NCBI GenBank assembly: GCA_002049455.2
Contig: KV918761.1
Coordinates: 868,001 to 932,000, forward strand
Direction of reading: 5' to 3'
DNA from: Porphyra umbilicalis
Taxonomy: Eukaryota; Rhodophyta; Bangiophyceae; Bangiales; Bangiaceae
Length of the DNA stretch: 64,000 bases
This document shows, piece after piece, positions 26,854 through 38,757 of the stretch (the first letter of the stretch is position 1; the number at the start of each line of letters is the position of its first letter). The notes beneath the pieces are model-generated. The model was not told where the DNA came from. It did no database searches and worked only from the letters and a program-made list of their open reading frames with translations. The position numbers were made by a program, and so were the translations under genes.

Positions 26854-28834
26854 ATGTCGTCCCGGTCACCGGCCGGAACGATGGGCGGCTTTTTGCCACG
26901 ACGACGAACGGCCGGCGGCGGCGGCGGTCGCGGCCGCCTCCGCCCCGCCGCCGCCTTTGTGACCGCCGGGCCGTGGCCAGCCGCCGCCGCCGTCGCGGAC
27001 CGCGGCCGCTGGGGCGGCGCCCGGCTCGGACGCACGGCGCGGCACGGTGCGGGCACTCCCCTCTTTCCCGCCCGACCCGGTGTCGCGGTCGCGCCCCCCC
27101 CCCCCCCCCCCGCGCCACCGCGGCGGTGGCGTCCTCGCTGGCGTCGGCGGCGGCGCGCCCCCCCCCCCCCCCCCCCACTCCCCGCCACCTCCCTCCTCCG
27201 CCTGAGTTGGGTCCCCCCCGGCGCCCTCTCGGTCGCCGCCGGCGCCGCGTCGGTGCTCCTCGCGCTCGCCGCCCTCTGGTCGGTCCGCCGCGTCGTGGCG
27301 GCGGGCGTCCTCGGCGTCGGCCGCGGCCGCGGCGCGTCCGCGCGGGCGGCGGCCGACCAAGCGCAGGCCGACGCGGTCGCGGCCGCCGCGGCGGGCGCCG
27401 ACGGCCACTGGTGGACGGCGTGGCGGCGGGAGGTGGCGGCGGGGGGGGGGTCGACGCCGCCCGCGCGGCGGTCGCCGCCGCGTCGGCGGCGGAGGCAAGT
27501 GAGGAGAGTCGCGCGCGGCAAGCTGCTTTGGCGGCGGGGGAGGGGGGGGGGGTTGGGGGCTTGGGGGGGGGGGCGCGGGCCGGTCGCGTCGGCAGCGTCG
27601 GCGGCGGGGCCCGTGGTGGTCGTTGGCCGCGCCGCCGCTGCCGCGGGGCGGCGGGGGTGGGCGTGGCTCCGCGCCCGCGGGGAGCCCGTCGCGGCGGCAG
27701 CGCGGCCCATCCCCGCGTGGCCGTCGGCACGTGCGCCGGGCGCGCCGGGCGCGTCGGTGGCGGCGGCGGCGGCACCCGCGGCAACGGCGACAGGGGCGGC
27801 GGGGGCGGCGGCGGCGTCCCCGTCGCTGCCGGCCGGCACCCTCACCGCCCGCGCCGGCGAGTCGAGCGCCGACTGGGCGGCGCGCTTGGACGCGCTCGCG
27901 TCTGACGCGTCGGCCGAGTTGGCCGACAAGCTCCACCCGCGCCGCGACGGGACGCTCTGGTGGGCGACCCCGGCCGAGGGTGCCGACTTGGCGTCGGCGG
28001 CCGCGCGCGACGCGGCGGCGGCAGCGTCTGAAGCGGGCGCCCGCCCGCCGCCACTGGCCGCCGCGTCTGACGCGGCGCGGGCGGCGGGCGCGCCCGACCG
28101 CCGCCGGCGGGGCGCCGACTTGGTCGCCGCCCTCGCAGACGCCCGCGCCCGCGCGGCGGGCGGCGGCCTCCGCCCCGACACGGCGTCCGTGTCCCCCCCG
28201 GCTGGGCCACCGCCGCCGGCGTCGGCGTTGGCGCGTCGGCCGCGTCGGTCACCGCGGCGGGGGCGGGCTTTGGGGCGGCCCTGCCCCCGCCGCCGCCACC
28301 GACGCCGGCGCGGGGGGGGTGGGCCGACCAGTCGGCGGTCGGCGCCGACGGCGACGAGCCGCCGTCCCTCTTTGACGCGGACGAGGCGGGGTGGGGGCTC
28401 TTCCCGCGTGACCCGGCGGGCCGCCGCCGCGCGCCGCGGCCGGCCGCCCGCGTCACGGCGTGGGGCACCCCCGACGGCGGCGGCGGCGGCGGCCGCGGCC
28501 GCGTCGGCGCCGACGATGGGTCCCCGCCGTGGCGCTTCTTCCCCATGCGCGACGGCGAGTCCGAGGCGGACCGGGCGGCGCGCCTCGGCGCGCTCTTTGG
28601 CGGCGGCGGCGGCGGCGGGTTGGGCGTGCGCCTCGCCGCCGCGACGCTCGGCGTGATAGTGTGTCGGGAGTTGGTCGAGCCCGCCCACCCGGGGGCGGGC
28701 GCGCAGCTGGTTGACGCGGCGCGGCTGGCGGTGGGGGGGGGGTCGGCGCCCTCGGCCACTGGGCGCTGTCGGCGGCCGCGCTGCCGGTGCAGGCGGCGAC
28801 GGCGGCGGCCAAGTTCACCGTGGACCTCCTGTGA
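26854..28834 (+). CDS. Unknown, probably organellar membrane protein; frame broken at several homopolymers
   Basis: Not recognised. The ATG at 26854 opens MSSRSPAGTMGGFLPRRRTA and a Gly/Arg/Ala-rich leader with AAAFVTAG that could be a plastid transit peptide. A hydrophobic helix, GALSVAAGAASVLLALAALW, follows at about 27215-27285. Coherent segments continue in shifting frames: QAQADAVAAAAAGADGHWWT, then VDAARAAVAAASAAEASEES, then DWAARLDALASDASAELADK, then DEPPSLFDADEAGWGLFPRD and WRFFPMRDGESEADRAAR, ending SAAALPVQAATAAAKFTVDL at the TGA at 28834. Changes of frame coincide with C or G runs near 27100, 27165, 27440, 27545-27570, 28195 and 28733-28741. The gene is inferred from this continuity. 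Its true sequence needs corrected run lengths. Confidence 0.5.
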
Positions 28835-29643
28835 GGGGCGGGGGGAGGGGGGGGGGGTTGGGTGGCTGCGTGGCCGTGGCGGTTGGCGAGGGGGGGGTGT
28901 GTGGGGGGGGGGGGGGGAAGGCTGCTGCGAGACAGATGCCGCGGTACGTGCGGTTCGGGAGCGGCGCGTCGGCCGCAGCTTCTTGCCCCGAGGCTGGCTG
29001 CCGTTTTTTTTCTTACACATATATTTTGGCGCAGGTTGTTTGTTCGTGTCGCGCTCCCCGCACCACGGCGCCGCGGGCAGCGCGCGGCGTGTCAGCCTTG
29101 CCGTGCGGTGCGGCCGACCGGACCGGCGACGCGGGCCGAGGAGATCCACGCGCAGGGCGGCTGCGACGGGCGGATTGGAGGCCGCCGCGCGGCGACACGA
29201 CTGCGGGGCCCCGGCCGTGCCATGGCGGCCGCGGCGGAAGACGATGGGAGCGGCGGCTGTGGCGCGATGCAGACGACGTTGGGCGTGGTGGCCCCGCGCG
29301 GGCAGCCAAGACGCGTGGCGCACAGCCGCACCAACACGGCAAGGGGCAACGTCAATGGTCCACACCGTATGTACAAGGCGATCTGCCATAAGCACGATGG
29401 CGGCAGCCGGAAGAGAAGCCAAGAGGAGGCGATGGAACGAGGGAACACGACCGGCGAGCAAGTGGAGAGGAGGCGGCGGCGAGACGAAAAAAAAAGGAGG
29501 CGACGCGGTAGGGACGCAGCCCGCAAAGCGCCGTGACCAGCTTGGCCAGCGGCCACAGCGAGCAGCCAGCAGCTTCCACGACCGGCCGACCACAACGCAC
29601 CCTAACCCGCTCACCCACCCCTCCCGCCCCACCCCCCCCCCCC
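28835..29643. other. Spacer between convergent genes
   Basis: 3' flanks of the 26.9-kb gene (+) and uS13m (-). Contains G- and T-runs (28840-29010) and no recognisable coding sequence. Confidence 0.4.
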
Positions 29644-29997
29644 TCACGCCCGCTTCATCTTCTTTTGCGTGTGCGCGTTGGTGTGCGTCCGCTGCCCCCG
29701 CGTCGGCAGCTGCGCGGTGTGGCGCCCCCCCCGGTAGCACCCAATGCGAACAAGGCGATCCACCGCAGCGCGCTCCGCCACCCGCCGCGCGTCTTGCACG
29801 GGGTCCCCCGCCTCGACCGCCGCGTAGAGGGCGGCAACGTGCGACGGCGCCAGCTCCCGCACCCGCAACGACGGGGCGCCGCCGATAGCGTGCGTCAAGT
29901 CGACGGCGGTACTGCGGCCGATGCCATAGACGCGTTGGAGGGCGCGCCAGAGGGGCTCGTTGGGGGGGAGCGCCACGCCGAGAAAGCGGAGCGCCAT
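29644..29997 (-). CDS. rps13: Small ribosomal subunit protein uS13, mitochondrial
   Basis: Ribosomal protein at the head of the small subunit, contacting 16S-type rRNA and P-site tRNA. The 117-residue product has MALRFLGVALPPNEPLWRAL, the helix-two-turn-helix VYGIGRSTAVDLTHAIGG, and the C-terminal RNA-binding motif GCYRGGRHTAQLPTRGQRTH followed by TNAHTQKKMKRA, equal to bacterial S13 from start to end. Red-algal plastid genomes carry their own rps13, so this nuclear copy is probably mitochondrial (inference). The ATG at 29997 aligns with the bacterial start. The open frame upstream (to 30315) is the pyrimidine-rich leader and could hide a short presequence. Intronless. Confidence 0.92.
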   Translation of the reverse strand: MALRFLGVALPPNEPLWRALQRVYGIGRSTAVDLTHAIGGAPSLRVRELAPSHVAALYAAVEAGDPVQDARRVAERAAVDRLVRIGCYRGGRHTAQLPTRGQRTHTNAHTQKKMKRA

Positions 29998-32023
29998 AGG
30001 GGGGGAGGCGGCCGGTGGGAGGGGGGGGGGGGGGAAAGACGCCGTGGGGCGAGCGCGTTGGCGTTGCACGAGGTGGAAAAGGGAACGGGAGGGGGGATAC
30101 GAGAAGGGTAAGAGTGGCCAATGGGAGTGGCTAGCACAGATGGGATGGAAGGGGGACGAGAGCGGTACGGACTGCAGGGGCCGAGGCGGACGGCATTGCG
30201 ACGGGTGCGACGGGCGTCTCGCCGCTTTGACAACGACAAAGATGAGATGGCAGAGATTAACTTCGGGAAAAGCTGCCTCTTTGCTCTGTTCGCTGTCGAC
30301 ACAAATGACTGTCACAGAATTCTGGTATCAAAACAGTTTCAATATTAAGAGTGTACAATAAGTTCTCGCTACAAGATCGGGGGTGATTTAGCGAGGCCCT
30401 TGCAGTTTTCGTATTTACCACCCTTGACGACCTGGAAATGCAGGTCATTTCGGAAACGACCTTATGGCTGGCGATCTTGCAGCGAGAAATCACTGTTGCC
30501 GTGCACCCTGGCAGAGATGCACCTCCAACTACAGAAAATTCCAGGCACGTACGTGCAATACCCTGGCCTCCAGTGCGGTGGCGCGCTCGGCGACGCATAG
30601 ATACCGGGTAAGCCGGCCGGCTCCATGGCCGCGAGCACGCACGGGGGCACGTGCAGCCACGTTGCCGTGGCTGGGGGGGCGTGGGGCGGGGAAAGGGGTG
30701 CCGCCGCCGCCGCCGCGGCGGCGGCGGCCCGCCGGCGTGGTGCAACGCCTACAGGCGGGGCCGTCACCCCGCCGCGCAGCGCACCTGCGCGCGGCTGATA
30801 AGGCGCACGGGCGGGCGGATGGGATCGGCCACCGCGCGACGGGGCGCCTCTAACCGTGCCGCGAGATGGCGTTAGAAACCGCCGACGTGCCGCCGCAACA
30901 GAAGCCGGCGCGCAGGCACGATCACCCGCGGGTCATCGCGGGCGCGTCGAACCCCAAAAGTCGCTGCACGCGGTCGCCGCGCGCAACTCGGGGCGGTGGG
31001 GGGGGGCAGGGGGGCAGGCGCCGTCTGGGCCCTGTGACCCTTGTGGCAGGACAGTCCTTCTCAGCCGCGTAACTCTATTCGCTTGTAGCCTCAGATCCCT
31101 GAGGACACGAATGCAGACTGCCACCTCTGAAACGGAGAGCAAGTCCCTTGATCTAAGTATATGTGTGCATCACTACACTTTGAGAGCACCCTGTCCTAAA
31201 GGCCAGGGAAAAAAGACACACGCCGCAGCGCGCCGTCCTGCGTTTTGCCATCGGCTGCCGGAGCCAGCTCCCGTCCCCCGCCACCGCCATGGCCGCCGCA
31301 GCGGCGCCCCCCCCGCCACCGCCCCATTCCCAACGGAGCGCCCGCCGGCATCGCCGTGCGTACGCTTCGACGGGGCGGTTCCTTCCCCTCGTGCCGCCGC
31401 ACCCCGCGCGGCAGCGGCTCGCCCGCGGCGGTCGAGACCCCCCCCCGCCGCAGCGGTCGTGCGGCGCGCCCCCCTACCCCGTCGCCGATGGGGTGGGGGT
31501 GCCGTTGCGCCGCCGCCGGGCCGATGGCGGCGCCGCTGACCGCGTCGGTCTTGGCGGCGCCGCCGCACGTCGTGCGGGCGACCGCGGGCGCTCGGTCGGC
31601 CGGCGGCTGTGAAGTGCCACGGCGGCGGCCGTCGCCCCCCGCGCGACCATTGACATCATTCGCAGTGGCATGGGGCGGCCCGTGGGCGCGGGGGGAGGGA
31701 GAGGCGCCCCCAGAGCGGCCGGGCGGGCGCGCGGGCGACGCGCGCGGCCACACACGTTGGCCACCGCTGTGAGGGGCACCCCCGCCCTGCCCGTCGGCCT
31801 CGACAGCGGCCGGGCCGCAGGGGCGGTACGTGGCAGCCGCGGAACGGCCGAAGGCCACGAGGTGGGAGCGGGCCACGCCCGAGTCAACAATTTTCCACTA
31901 TCGCTCGTACTCTGTGGCCACGCCCGACGCCAACGGCGGCGGTTGTAGGCGCCCCTCTCTGCCCATGGCAGCGCGCCGCCTCTGCCTATCTCCCCCTCCT
32001 CCTTTTTCCACGGGCCCACCGCG
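29998..32023. other. Spacer, MITE-like inverted repeat then GC-rich tract
   Basis: Lower GC at 30240-30560 with an inverted repeat, then extremely GC-rich DNA (30650-31030 and 31250-31850) in which no reading is convincing. Promoter of uS13m is at the left. Confidence 0.35.
30361..30488. repeat. 128-bp inverted-repeat (MITE-like) element
   Basis: TTCTCGCTACAAGATCG at the left and its reverse complement with one mismatch (CGATCTTGCAGCGAGAA) at the right. An internal hairpin GACGACCTGGAAATGCAGGTCAT lies between them. No target duplication seen. Confidence 0.5.
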
Positions 32024-32533
32024 TCAGCACAGGTAGAAGTTCCTTGGTTCGAGCAAGCGCATGCTGCCCCCGTCCGCGTCGAGCGCCACCATCTTGAAAA
32101 TCTTGTCGGGCTTGCACCTGCAACCAGACAAAAAGGAACATTTGAAGCGGTACGTCCTTGCGCAATAAGTCAAGCTGGCCTTGTCTGAGCTCGCGAAGTT
32201 CATAAGGGCTGACGGACGTTCGCAGCGAAGGCTCGAACGGGAGCCCTGTAGCCACGCCAACTCCGTACGGGAGAACTTGCTCATGGGGTAGACCGGAACT
32301 TTAAAATAGTAGGTGCCGTTTGTGGTGCGTTGCGTCACCGTGGTGATCTCTGGCCACCGAGGCGATCTGGGATGGCTGCGGAAGGTCACGACCCATCGCA
32401 CCGTCACGACCGACGTCTTTCGTTCGTCAAAGATACGGATGGCGACGGGTTTCGCGTCCGTGGCGGTAGGGGTGGTAGCCGAAAGGGCGAGCGCCGCGAC
32501 GCACGCGCACAGCACGGCGAGGGAGCACTTCAT
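32024..32533 (-). CDS. Secreted small protein, unknown
   Basis: The 169-residue product starts with a clear signal peptide, MKCSLAVLCACVAALALSAT (about 1-27), followed by a soluble region (VRWVVTFRSHPRSPRWPEIT) and a cysteine-containing segment (YCARTYRFKCSFLSGCRCKP), ending RLLEPRNFYLC. No family recognised. The ATG at 32533 is unambiguous. The sequence TTCCTTTTTGTCTGGTTGCAG before the GGTGCAAGCC at about 32117 looks like a 3' splice site, so the cysteine-rich middle may be intronic. A fitting donor in the right phase was not found. Role could be cell-wall or extracellular (inference from the signal peptide only). Confidence 0.6.
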   Translation of the reverse strand: MKCSLAVLCACVAALALSATTPTATDAKPVAIRIFDERKTSVVTVRWVVTFRSHPRSPRWPEITTVTQRTTNGTYYFKVPVYPMSKFSRTELAWLQGSRSSLRCERPSALMNFASSDKASLTYCARTYRFKCSFLSGCRCKPDKIFKMVALDADGGSMRLLEPRNFYLC

Positions 32534-33827
32534 GGTGAACGTGGCGTGACGAGTGCGTGGAGACGGCAGCCACGGGGTCGCGGGAGGCCGGCGCGAGCGT
32601 GTGGGGGCTATGGGTGGTGGCGGGCAGGTGAGTGCCTTGTGCGTGGGGTTCGGCGCACGTGGCGGTGGTGTGTCGTCGGAGTAGAGGCACCACCAATGGC
32701 GGGGGCGCCCCCCAACGCACACTTTAATAGCGCACCCTGCAGCCTGATTTTTCTTGGTCATTTGCACGAAGGCATCGAGCCGGTGTGGCCAGCCAGCGTA
32801 CGTGGTTGCTGCGTGGGGCGGGAGGGCGACCCGATGGCCCCTGTGCGCCGCGCGCGGCAGAAGCATTGAGCCGCACGAGACCCCCTGCCAGCGGCCACAA
32901 GAGGGGTGCGTCGATACGCGCACGCGTCAACAAGGCTCAGCAGCGGGACCGCGGGGCCCCCCCGCGCGGTAGCACCTCCCCCACCTGCCGCCCGTTGGCC
33001 GCGACGCCGGCCGTGCCGCGCACGTGGCATAGCGGCGCGGTCGGCGCGGCGTTACCGCCCGGCGCGCCCCGCGGGTGTCAGGCACCGCACACACTACGGC
33101 ACCCCCCCCCCCTCCCCCACCACCTCCTCTCGCTGAGTCACTGCGATGCCGTCATCGACGCCACCCCCCCCACAGGCTGCGGCGGTGGGCGCCACCGCAA
33201 CTCACCACGGGCGGGGCAGCTTCGCCCCCCGCTCGCCCCCACGGACCCGTCCACCGACGGCCGCGGCGCGGCGGCGACGGGGTGCCAAACGTGACTGCGG
33301 GAGACGCGGGGGGACGTTGCAACGGCGGGCGGCGGTGCGGTCGCGGCTCGCACACGCGGCCGCCGCGAGGGGAGGCGGCCGCGACGGGACGCACGACGCG
33401 CGCGGGCGCGCGCCCGTGCGGCTGGCCGTGGCGCAGACCGGCGTGTGCCCGACGGGGCCACCGCGCGTGGCACCCCCCGCGTGGCTGCACCCGCCGTGAC
33501 CGGGGTGCGCGTGTGGGGGCGGCCGGGGAACCAGACGAAACAGTCACAGGCCCACTGGTGATTGGCAGCGGGGGGCCTGGAGCGTCCCGCCCCGCCATCG
33601 GGCGTGGTGCTCGGCCGCGGCGGGAGGAGCAAGGGCACGCACCCACAGAAGCGGTGGATGACGGCAGAGCCAGCCCATGCGCTGTGCACGGCGCCACCGT
33701 GGTGTTTGGACCGAGTCGTCAGTGGACAGTGACAGCGCTGGTGCTACCATGTGAGAAAAGTTCGTTGTCTTGATGCTGGGCTTGGCCGCGCTAATCCCAG
33801 ACAAGCCCGTCTCCTCATAAAGCCAAG
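32534..33827. other. Spacer, no gene seen
   Basis: Upstream region of the secreted-protein gene, then GC-rich DNA (32940-33700) with uninformative open frames. Confidence 0.35.
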
Positions 33828-35172
33828 CCCTACGGGAAATGCCGGATCAAAAAAGCTCGACTTCGAGGAGTTAGGAATTCGCAATATCCCACTCGGCTCG
33901 AAATTGAGGTTGAGACTGAGGCCGGCTCCTCATTGGCCTGACGATCAAAAAAGCTCGATGAATGAGACTCTGGAAAGGGCCTGGGAGGCACCCTAACGGA
34001 TTGTGCGGCTGCCATTGATTCGATTGCGCGGCTGTCGTTGCTCCAGGCACATAGATCTGACGAATAGAATGCACCTATGACATCATGATCCGGGCTGGCG
34101 TCTGGGTCTGCACGAATGAGAGGGAGACACGTGAGACCCACGTGTATCACATTGTCCATAATTTGCTCAATTATAATCGGCTACACCGCCGCTGGCGCCC
34201 CCACCGCGACGCCTACCTACCTACGCTCTTTCCGTCCCCCATACCCCCACGCTCGCCCCCCCCCCCCCCCCCCCCTGCCCCCTCTCTCCCCTCGCCTCCC
34301 CCCCTATCGCCCCCCCCCCCCTCGCCTCGCCCCCCCCCTCGCCTCCCCCCCCCCCTCGCCTCCCCCCCCCCCTCGCCTCGGCCCCCTCCAAGCCACGCCG
34401 CACATTACAAGCACGGCAGGAAGCTCTTGCTACCGTCGTCCTCCTCCTCTGGGTCGGACAGCCCGTCGTCGTCGGCGTCGTCGTCGGCAGGGGTGTAATG
34501 CCTCTCCGGCGCAGCCACCTCGGCAACCGCGCCCCCACCGTCCCCCCCATCAAGCACACCGCCCCCGCCCAAAACACCAACGACCAAGTCAGCCTGCCCA
34601 CCCCCCCCCCGTCCGCCACGTCCCCCTCCCCCCCCCCCCCCCCCCCCCCGCTGCCGCGCCCACCTCCGCGGCCCCTGGAGGTCACCGAGCGGTAATGATG
34701 GTGGGGATGATGGTTTGTGCGAGTGGTGGGGATGGTGGTGACAAAAGGGTGTTGAGTGCCATTGCCGAGCAGAGACGATGCCAGTGGCGGTCAGGTTGCA
34801 GCGGTCGATCGGGAGCGGTCGCGGATGAGAAGCGATTGTGGGTTCCGGGCACGACGGCGGCGACGGCTTTAAATGGGCATGGCATGCCATACCAGTGGAT
34901 CACCTGACATTTCTCGAAGGCTACTTTGACAAATGCACTTCCACGAGGCAACCCTCGTGGGCTACATCGAATTAGATCTGACATCTGAACAGCTTACAGT
35001 TTACAGCTGATACTCAGGCCACTCACGGTGAAGTGTGCTGCAGTGGAACACCCTTTGATCCGAGTCAGGTCTTCAACAGATGATCCCGGTTGGGTCGCAG
35101 GAGCAAATGCGCGATACTGATTGGCCCGTTCTTAGGATATGGAGCTTTCTTGATCCGGCATTTCCCGTAGGG
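33828..35172. mobile_element. 1345-bp element with ~31-bp terminal inverted repeats
   Basis: CCCTACGGGAAATGCCGGAT and eleven further bases at 33828 match the reverse complement of the right end at 35172 with one mismatch over 31 bp. The 3-bp AAG flanks both ends (33825-33827 and 35173-35175) as a possible target duplication. GATCAAAAAAGCTCGA recurs at about 33846 and 33945 as a subterminal repeat. The interior has long C-runs (34255-34385) and no transposase, so it is non-autonomous. The superfamily is uncertain. Confidence 0.8.
34405..34700 (-). CDS. Possible acidic-tailed coding fragment inside the TIR element
   Basis: Minus-strand reading that ends VAEVAAPERHYTPADDDADD, then DGLSDPEEEDDGSKSFLPCL and TAA at 34405. 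The acidic C-terminus looks protein-like, and a CTCCAG at about 34676 could be a 3' splice site for a short upstream exon starting MALNTLLSPPSPP. Not recognised. It could be a captured host gene fragment. Confidence 0.3.
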
Positions 35173-38100
35173 AAGCGGGGCGACCCATCCCGGGCGCGCC
35201 CCGCCGTCTGGCGCCCGCACCCGCACAATCCGGACAGCACCACCGCGGGGTCCTCGCGCCAGTCCTCGCACCAGTCCTCGCACCAGTCCTCGCGCCCGGC
35301 CGCGCGTCCGCCTGACGGCGGACACGCAGTCGTCAGCCCATCCCAACTCTCACAGTCGGAGTGTGGGTGGACCCAGGCGCGGATCACAGCCACCAGTATG
35401 AGAACAAACGTATAGGCCACTGCAGAATGATAGGTGGGCGACGGGAAAAGCTTGAATGGTGTTGAATTATGCCGAATTCGTGCGTGTTACACACAATTTC
35501 AAGAGGAAAATACTTGGCCATTGAGCTTCTCCAGCCCGCTCTGACAAGCGCTTGGGCTGGATCAGAATTTCATGTATGAATGCACATCGAACCATTTCAT
35601 CAGGCGCGGTCAGGTCGGGGAGGGCGGCGGCGCTGACGGCGCCGGCGCCAGTGCTCCCCACGGTCGTGCGGAACACTGCCTTGTGACTTGGGGGACAAGG
35701 TGGAGATGCCGCGCTCGCAGCCGCCGTGGCTGGCCGTGGCACTACGGGCCGCCCTCATCCTGCCCAAAGGGGCGCCCGTACGCACACGCAACCGCCAGCG
35801 TCACGGTAACGACGCTGCGCGCGCGTGCCAGTGCAGCACCACCACACCCGCTCGCCTTCCCCGCGCCACGTGCTGGCCGTGGTGCGACCAGCAGGGACTT
35901 TCCGTCCCCCTTCTCTGTTCCGCCTGTGGCAGGTCCCCACGCCCCGGCCAATCCCCCCCACCACGTGCGGCAGGCCTCCCTCTGGCGCCACCGTCTGGTG
36001 TGCGCCCTCCTCCTTTACGGTCGCCGCGTCTGCCGGCAAGGCCGGCAGCATTCACGCCCCCGTCCACAACAGCGATTTGGTGGATGATGTCGGCCGCGGG
36101 GATGGGGGCCTGGCGACAGCCTCTGACGGTGCGGCGGCCGCCACCAACGTCGGCGCCGTATGCCGTCCCCCACGCCGCTGCCGCCGCTGCGCGCGCGAGT
36201 GCGGTGCCATCGCGGGACGCGCCCCAGGGCGGCGGCGGCCAGCACCGCAAAAAAAAGACGCGTGCCGGCAGCACACGCCGGCCCGCGCGGGCACGGCGGG
36301 GTGCCCCGCGCGGCGGGGGTGCACCGCGCGGAGCGTCCCCCTGCCGGCAGACGCGCTTTTGAGAGAGCCCCCCCCCGACGCTCAGCGCGCACACCGGCGC
36401 CGACGGCGCGGGAGCGACGGGTCGGCCGGCAACGGCCGGGCGCCGACGCGGCCGCCCGTCACGGGCGACCGCGGGGGGGGGCGCGACGCGGGCGGGGGCT
36501 CCGCGTCAGCGGCCCGCCGCCGCGGCGCCGCACGCCGCCCGCAACGCCGCAGCGGCCCGCCGCCGCCACGGCCGCCCCCGCACGCGACGCGGCGACGGCG
36601 TCGGCGGGCGGCGGCGGCGGCGGCAGCGTGACCGCCCGCGCGGTGGCCGCGCCGCCGCCGCCCCGCGCGGCGGCAGCGGCGGGCGGCCGCGGCGGTGGCC
36701 GCCGCGCCGACGGGGTGGTGGCGCGCAGCGCCACTGGCGGGGCGGCCAGTGGCGCGGGGGGCGGCGACCACGAAGCGGGGGGGCGTGGGGTTGGGTGGAG
36801 GGGGGGGGGGGGGGAGGAAGGGACGTGGACCACAGACACGGTCGCCCACCGTGCGGCTGGCGGGGGGGTTGGGCGGGGGGGTGGCCGCCGCGTCAGACGC
36901 CCCGCCGCCGCCGCGCCCTGCGCGGCGACGCGACGGGCGGCGCGTGCGCGGGGGGTGGTCCCCCCGCGCTCGACCCCCCCCCCCCCTCACCGCCGGCGGT
37001 GTGCCGCCTGCACGCTCGGCGAGGGGCGCGGCAGACGCCGCCGAGCACGGGCGGGGCCCCCCGCCACCGCCACGGCCGCCGCCCGTCGGCCGCGCCGCCG
37101 CCGCCGCCGGTCGGGCGCCGCCGCGTCGGCGGGCGCACCCCCCCCCCCCCCCCCCCCGCGGGCACGACGGCGGGCAGGGGCGTGCGGCAGTGGGTGCTCT
37201 GGGGGCCGGCGCCGCCGCGGGGGAGGGTCCCAGCGGGCGCCCCCGACCGGGCGGGGTCGGCCCCTGGCGGCGGCGCGCCGGCGGCGGCGGCCGCAGGCGG
37301 CCGCCGCAACGGTCACCGCGGGGTGCGCAGCTTCCCCCCCCCCCCCCCCCGCCGCGCGCCGACGCGCGGGGGTGGGGGCGTACACGCGCCGCGCGCGGGG
37401 AGTGTCCACGGGGGGGGTCGGTGCAAGCGCAGCGCGCGGGGGAGTGTCCGCGGGGGTGGTCCCGCGTACGGCGGGGTGTGTGACCGGCGACCGGCAGCTG
37501 CTGCCGGGGGAGGCACCGCAGCGCCCAGCGCCCAGAGGCGGCGGGGCGACGGGAGATGCGCCGGGCAGAGATTCGCAGGCACTCACCCCACCGGTGCGGT
37601 CCCGTTTGGGCGGCGCTCGCGATCGCCGCGGCGTGCCGGGGGGCGTCACGCGGGTGACGCCGCCGACGGGGGGGGGCGGGGGTCCCGACGGGTCGTCGCG
37701 TCGCCAGTACACCGCATGGGGGGGAGGAGGGGGGGGGAGCAAACACGCAGAGATGGTGGGGAGACAAGAGCGGCGCACCCGCCCCTGTCGGTCGGGGCTG
37801 CGGGTGGCAACCGCTCGCGGCCACGGCTGCTCCGCAGCCGCCCGGGCGGGGGGGGGGACCAGACCCCGCCCGCCCGCCGCGCCGCCGCACCCGTCGGCGG
37901 CCGCCGCCGCCGGCGCGACGGGGGACCCCCCCGGCCGGCGCCGACGGCCGCGGCGGTGGCGGCCACAGTGTCGACAGCCGCACGCCGCGTCGCCTCTCCC
38001 TCTGCGGGCCAACCGCACGGGCCGCCGGCGGGCGGGGGGCGGCGCCCCTCCCCCCCCCCGCCACGGCTCGCCGCCGACGCGCACGTGGACCGCGCGCGTC

Positions 38101-38757
38101 GGTGGGCGGCCGGGCGGCCGGACGGCACGGAGGCGCGGGACCCCACCGCCGCGGGGGAGAGCCCCCCCCGACGCGGCGCCCGCAGCGGCGCCGGGGAGAG
38201 GGGGGAGGTGGCCGTGGCACCCGCGGCAGCGGCCGCTGTGTGGTTGCCGACGCGGCAGCGGCGGCGCGAGGCGGGGCGCGCGCGCGACCGCGGCGCCGCG
38301 CCGCCCACCGCGCGCGGCGGGCCACGGGTGACGGCGGCGGCGTGCGCGGTGCGTGGCCCCCCGCGCGCGCGTGGAAGGTGACACGGGCCACGTGCGCGCC
38401 AGTTGCCCGCCGCCGAGATGCGCGCGCACCGAGATGCGCCGCTCGGTGCGGGGGGGGGGGGGAGGGGACGCCGGGCCACCCCGTGGCCGCCCCCGGCCGG
38501 GGGGCAGTCCCCGCGGAACACGTCCGCGGCCGCTGTTGAAGCGGGGCAAAGCCGCGTGCGGGCTGCGGCCGAGCCCCCCCCCGGCTGCCAACGAGCGCGC
38601 GGCCGCGTGGCCGCCGAGACGGATCACGCTGGCGGTCGCCGCCGCTTCGGCGGGCGGGGGCCCAACGCGCCCTCGATTGGGCGCCGCGTGACCGCCGGTT
38701 TTTTTTTTTCAAAACTGGGCCCGCCCCTCGAGGCTGCCGCCGCCGAGGGGGTGGGCG
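35173..38757. other. 3.6-kb spacer, mostly extreme-GC low complexity
   Basis: 35173-35700 is balanced, with a short tandem CCAGTCCTCGCA repeat at about 35250-35295. From 36160 to 38690 GC is extreme with many homopolymers. Frames stay open for 500-780 codons on both strands, and none gives a recognisable protein. A real gene fragmented by run-length errors cannot be excluded. Confidence 0.35.

Noticed and set aside
36160-38712. ORFs of 500-780 codons on both strands
   Set aside because: Extreme GC leaves every frame open. Products are Arg/Pro/Gly/Ala low complexity without domains.
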